A stretch of DNA of 7,409 bases, taken from assembly GCA_902802975.1 (NCBI GenBank), contig CADCOF010000130.1:1-7409 (forward strand). The letters run 5' to 3'. A program made the position numbers and the translations under genes. Numbering within the stretch: the first letter of the stretch is position 1; each line of letters starts with the position of its first letter. Shown here piece after piece: positions 5,157 to 7,409 of the stretch. The notes under the pieces were generated by a model. That model searched no databases, was not told the DNA's origin, and worked only from the letters and a program-made list of their open reading frames with translations. This stretch comes from an uncultured Ruminococcus sp. (GTDB taxonomy: Bacteria > Bacillota > Clostridia > Oscillospirales > Acutalibacteraceae).

Positions 5157-5354
5157 ATGCCTAAGATCAAGACACACAGCGGCGCAAAAAAGCGCTTTAA
5201 GCTTTCAAAAACAGGAAAGGTTATTCGTGCTCACGCAAATAAGAGTCATATTCTCAACAAGAAGACTACTAAGCGTAAAAGAGGATTGAGAAAGACAACT
5301 GTTGCCGATAAGACAAATGTTGCTCAGGTAAAGAGACTCATTCCTTACAAATAA
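5157..5354 (+). CDS. rpmI: 50S ribosomal protein L35
   Basis: The 65-residue large-subunit protein L35 is typical in length and very basic. It starts with the family hallmark [15 protein letters not shown] and continues with [14 protein letters not shown] and the KRKRGLRK block. The start at 5157 follows AAGGAGG (5142-5148) by 8 nt, so the frame that extends upstream to 5088 is not used. It lies between infC (19-nt gap) and rplT (43-nt gap), the standard order in bacteria, and is expected to be transcribed from the infC promoter. Confidence 0.97.
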   Translation: MPKIKTHSGAKKRFKLSKTGKVIRAHANKSHILNKKTTKRKRGLRKTTVADKTNVAQVKRLIPYK

Positions 5355-5397
5355 TATGGGACTAAAATAAGAAAACCACGATATGGAGGTAATATAA

Positions 5398-5754
5398 ATG
5401 GCTCGTGTTAAGGGTGCGATGATGACTCGCAAGAGAAGAAAAAAGGTATTGAAGCTTGCAAAAGGTTATTGGGGTGCAAAGAGCAAGCACTTTAAGATGG
5501 CGAAGCAGGCTGTTAATAAGTCGGGCAATTACGCATACATCGGACGTAAGCAGAGAAAGAGAGATTTCAGAAGACTTTGGATTGCTCGTATCAACGCTGC
5601 ATGCAAGCTCAACGGTACAAACTATTCAACATTCATGAATGGACTCAAGAAAGCCGGCATTACGCTTAACCGCAAAATGCTTTCCGAGATCGCAATCGCT
5701 GATCCTCAGGGCTTTACAAAGCTCGTGGAGCAGGCTAAAAAGGCTCTCGACTAA
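5398..5754 (+). CDS. rplT: 50S ribosomal protein L20
   Basis: This is the 118-residue L20 protein, an early 23S rRNA-binding assembly protein and the known autoregulator of this operon. The N-terminal basic extension [24 protein letters not shown] is followed by the globular domain, with the family signature [15 protein letters not shown] at 54-68 and [18 protein letters not shown] at 82-99. Length and sequence are standard. GGAGG (5385-5389) precedes the ATG by 8 nt. The leader at 4443-4605 is its probable repression site. It is the last gene of the operon, with a strong terminator 14 nt beyond its stop. Confidence 0.97.
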   Translation: MARVKGAMMTRKRRKKVLKLAKGYWGAKSKHFKMAKQAVNKSGNYAYIGRKQRKRDFRRLWIARINAACKLNGTNYSTFMNGLKKAGITLNRKMLSEIAIADPQGFTKLVEQAKKALD

Positions 5755-5767
5755 TACTTAACATCCG

Positions 5768-5799
5768 GCACTCGAGGGCGCGTCCCTTGGGTGCTTTTT
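5768..5799 (+). terminator. Terminator of the infC-rpmI-rplT operon
   Basis: GCACTCGAGGG (5768-5778) pairs with CCCTTGGGTGC (5784-5794) over 11 bp including two G-T pairs, with a CGCGT loop. Five T (5795-5799) follow directly. It lies 14 nt after the rplT stop codon. Confidence 0.92.
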
Positions 5800-5802
5800 G
5801 TC

Positions 5803-5944
5803 AATTCGCAATGCGCAATGCGAAATTCGCAATTAATGCTCGCTGTGAGTTTTTCACTCCCGATCACAATTTTTCGCACTGCAAAAAAACTATTGTCGTA
5901 TTGATAAACTATCGTTTTTTAAAAATAATTGCGAATTGCGAATT
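5803..5944. mobile_element. MITE-like repeat with iterated AATTCGC ends
   Basis: The left end 5803-5820 (AATTCGCAATGCGCAATG) and the right end 5927-5944 (AATTGCGAATTGCGAATT) are inverted copies over about 16 bases with one mismatch. The left end also carries a further AATTCGCAATTA (5823-5834). The 142-bp interior has no reading frame with a ribosome site. Iterated AATTCGCAAT ends are, to my recollection, typical of small dispersed elements in this bacterial family, but no transposase or clear target duplication is visible. It fills nearly all of the gap between the L20 terminator and the next gene. Confidence 0.6.
5901..5929 (+). promoter_or_regulatory. Probable promoter of the membrane protein/methyltransferase unit
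   Basis: TTGATA (5901-5906) and AATAAT (5924-5929) have a 17-bp spacer, each one base from consensus. The start point would be near 5936, about 29 nt before the ATG at 5965. It lies inside the MITE-like region, the -10 box overlapping the start of the right inverted repeat. Confidence 0.5.
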
Positions 5945-5964
5945 AAAAAATCCGGTGGTATATA

Positions 5965-6576
5965 ATGAACTTAGATAATGACAACAAATTGGCTGCCGAG
6001 GAGGATATTATTCTCGAAAGTGCGGAGCCGCTGCAGGCGGAACATTCGCCGGTGCTGCGTGTACTTATCGCGGTGGGCTGGATGGGCATTCTGGCGGGAG
6101 TTATGGGTGCGCTGGCGGCACTTTTTGCGCTTGCGTCTGCCGGGAAGGGCGGCGACAGGCTTATGTGGTCGGTGAGCGGCGCGGTTATGTGCGGCGTAAT
6201 TGTGTGTGTTTTGTCGTTTGCTGACCGAAAAAATCAACGCAAGTTTGAATTGAAAGAAAAAGAAATGATGGACAATGCAGCTGTGTACAAGGGTACAATA
6301 ACAGCTGCGGAAAAGCATATAAAGAAAATAGCATATGCAAACCAAATATTTGAAGAAATAACATGGCAGTTTGCTGTCGAATATAAAGATGAAAACGACA
6401 ATACCGTCACTGTGAAAAGCGGGCGGTATGTGAATGATATATCGAAATCGCTTGCGAATCCTGATGTTGACGTATATATAAAAGCAAATGGAGAGAGCGT
6501 GATCGAGGGCATACAAATTGCGAAAAAGGGCGACACGATCAAGCAGCTTGATGTTGTGACGGTCGAGGAAGGATAA
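5965..6576 (+). CDS. Membrane protein of unknown function with two predicted helices (203 aa)
   Basis: I do not recognise this protein with confidence. An acidic N-terminal tail of about 28 residues precedes two hydrophobic helices (about 31-58 and 66-86) with a short GKGGDR loop between them. A basic stretch (DRKNQRKFELKEKE) comes next, then a soluble domain of about 115 residues. That domain reads YKGTITAAEKH...WQFAVEYKDENDNTVTVKSGRY...NPDVDVYIKANG, a strand-rich pattern reminiscent of DUF3592-type membrane-anchored domains; this is only a resemblance. The start at 5965 has a modest ribosome site (GGTGG, 5954-5958) at 6 nt. The gene ends 3 nt before the methyltransferase start, so the two are almost certainly cotranscribed and may be translationally coupled. 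The 'positive-inside' pattern puts the C-terminal domain in the cytoplasm. Confidence 0.85.
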   Translation: MNLDNDNKLAAEEDIILESAEPLQAEHSPVLRVLIAVGWMGILAGVMGALAALFALASAGKGGDRLMWSVSGAVMCGVIVCVLSFADRKNQRKFELKEKEMMDNAAVYKGTITAAEKHIKKIAYANQIFEEITWQFAVEYKDENDNTVTVKSGRYVNDISKSLANPDVDVYIKANGESVIEGIQIAKKGDTIKQLDVVTVEEG

Positions 6577-6579
6577 ATA

Positions 6580-7386
6580 ATGATAACTGCGAAAGACAAC
6601 GATACCGTAAAACGCGTAACGAAGCTTTCGAAAAGTGCGGCTTTTCGAAAAAAATGTGGGCAATTTTTAGCTGAGGGCGTAAGACTTTGCAAGGATGGCG
6701 TTGTTTCCGGTGCAGCCCCCGAAGTATTTGTATATACTGCTGAATCTAAAAATAAATACAGTGAAGAATTTGAGCTTATTGCACAAGCGTCAAGCAGAAT
6801 TTGCGAAGTATCTGCGGACATTTTTGCAAAAATGAGTGATACAAAATCTCCGCAGGGTTTTCTTTGCGTATTTAATATGCTTGACAAACAGAAAAATATT
6901 GGTAGAATAAATAACAGAGGTATTTATCTTGCGTGTGAACGGCTTCAGGATCCGTCCAATTTGGGTACGATACTCAGAACTGCGGAGGCACTGGGCGTTG
7001 ACGGCGTGATTCTATCGGACGACTGCTGTGATGTTTATTCGCCGAAAGTTGTCCGCGGGAGCATGGGTGCAGTGTTTCGCCTGATGATAAATATCCCTGA
7101 TAATTTTGTGGAATATATAAAGGAACTCACACAGAGTGGTATCATCACATTTGCATCAACGCCGCGAGATGCGCTTGACGTAACCGAAGTCGATGTGACA
7201 AGCGGCGTGATGCTCATAGGAAACGAGGGCAGCGGACTTAGCACCGAGGCGATAAACGCCTGCAAATACAGAGTCATGATACCAATGAAAGGTCGCGCCG
7301 AATCTCTCAACGCCTCTGCCGCCGCTTCAATACTCCTCTGGGAAATGGCGGGCGGGCATGCGCCCGCAGGCAGTTCGCGCTCCTGA
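6580..7386 (+). CDS. TrmH/SpoU-family RNA 2'-O-ribose methyltransferase
   Basis: This is a predicted SAM-dependent methyltransferase of the SPOUT (trefoil-knot) class, 268 residues, modifying a ribose in rRNA or tRNA; the target nucleotide is unknown. The N-terminal substrate-binding domain (about 18-100, with FLAEGVRLCKD) precedes the catalytic domain (about 114-255). Motif 1 is LQDPSNLGTILRTAEA (122-137, with N127 and R133), motif 2 is GNEGSGLS (214-221) and motif 3 is MIPMKGRAESLNASAAASIL (233-252). The start is set by GAGGAAGGA (6565-6573), which overlaps the end of the previous gene. The core family sequence finishes at about ILLWEM (256). The remaining tail GGHAPAGSSRS is encoded by palindromic repeat copy C and is probably not part of the fold. 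The layout fits the rRNA methylases loosely called RlmB/TsnR-like. Confidence 0.93.
   Translation: MITAKDNDTVKRVTKLSKSAAFRKKCGQFLAEGVRLCKDGVVSGAAPEVFVYTAESKNKYSEEFELIAQASSRICEVSADIFAKMSDTKSPQGFLCVFNMLDKQKNIGRINNRGIYLACERLQDPSNLGTILRTAEALGVDGVILSDDCCDVYSPKVVRGSMGAVFRLMINIPDNFVEYIKELTQSGIITFASTPRDALDVTEVDVTSGVMLIGNEGSGLSTEAINACKYRVMIPMKGRAESLNASAAASILLWEMAGGHAPAGSSRS
7348..7382 (+). repeat. GC-rich palindromic (REP-like) repeat, copy C, inside a coding end
   Basis: The hairpin has arms GCGGGC (7352-7357) and GCCCGC (7362-7367) around ATGC, with the tail AGGCAGTTCGCGCTC. Bases 7348-7376 match the minus-strand copy B (249-221) at 27 of 29 positions, the two differences being a compensating base pair. 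The tail matches copy A (51-65). It encodes the final residues of the methyltransferase, and the stop codon (7384-7386) lies just beyond it. Confidence 0.75.
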
Positions 7387-7409
7387 TTTATTCGAGACGG
7401 AAGTATAGA

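Noticed and set aside
5971..6663. Minus-strand frame of 230 codons opposite the membrane protein gene
   Set aside because: It is antisense to a gene with good start signals and its translation is low-complexity (rich in R, F, Y and H) with no family resemblance. No minus-strand ribosome site or promoter was found.
6234..6887. Minus-strand frame of 217 codons across the membrane protein/methyltransferase junction
   Set aside because: It overlaps the recognisable methyltransferase and its Ser/Thr/Phe-rich translation is typical of a shadow frame.

Overview
The window looks like chromosomal DNA from a low-to-mid GC Gram-positive (Clostridia), most plausibly a Ruminococcus-like member of the Oscillospiraceae. 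The pointers are strong AGGAGG ribosome sites, near-consensus TTGACA/TATAAT promoters with 16-17 bp spacers, a Firmicutes-type infC-rpmI-rplT operon with an attenuator leader, and a secreted cysteine peptidase ending in a type I dockerin, the module that attaches enzymes to cellulosome scaffoldins. The genus is an inference; no rRNA gene is present.

Left half (1-3990), minus strand: three genes that each appear to have their own promoter. In transcriptional order these are a zinc/manganese-type ABC substrate-binding lipoprotein (2892-3902, GTG start), an 88-residue protein of unknown function (2132-2398) ending at a good terminator, and a dockerin-bearing papain-family peptidase (249-1943). 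The gaps after the peptidase and the lipoprotein are filled with GC-rich palindromic repeat modules.

Middle (3990-4618): no protein gene. It holds an orphan terminator-like hairpin, a 174-178 bp MITE-like element with perfect terminal inverted repeats, and then the promoter and roughly 175-nt leader of the ribosomal operon. The leader has two tandem terminators, and one short upstream segment can pair with the 5' arm of both, which fits L20-type autoregulation.

Right half (4619-7409), plus strand: infC (from an AUU codon), rpmI and rplT, closed by a strong terminator. Then comes a second MITE-like region (5803-5944) that seems to carry the promoter of a two-gene unit: a two-helix membrane protein of unknown function and a TrmH/SpoU-family RNA 2'-O-methyltransferase. 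The last 11 residues of the methyltransferase are encoded by another copy of the palindromic repeat found beside the peptidase.

The individual genes are mostly ordinary. The most unusual content is the repeat biology: a small GC-rich hairpin family with compensatory stem changes that abuts or enters stop codons, modules of which appear in shuffled orientation at two intergenic sites, plus two different MITE-like elements in one 7.4 kb window.
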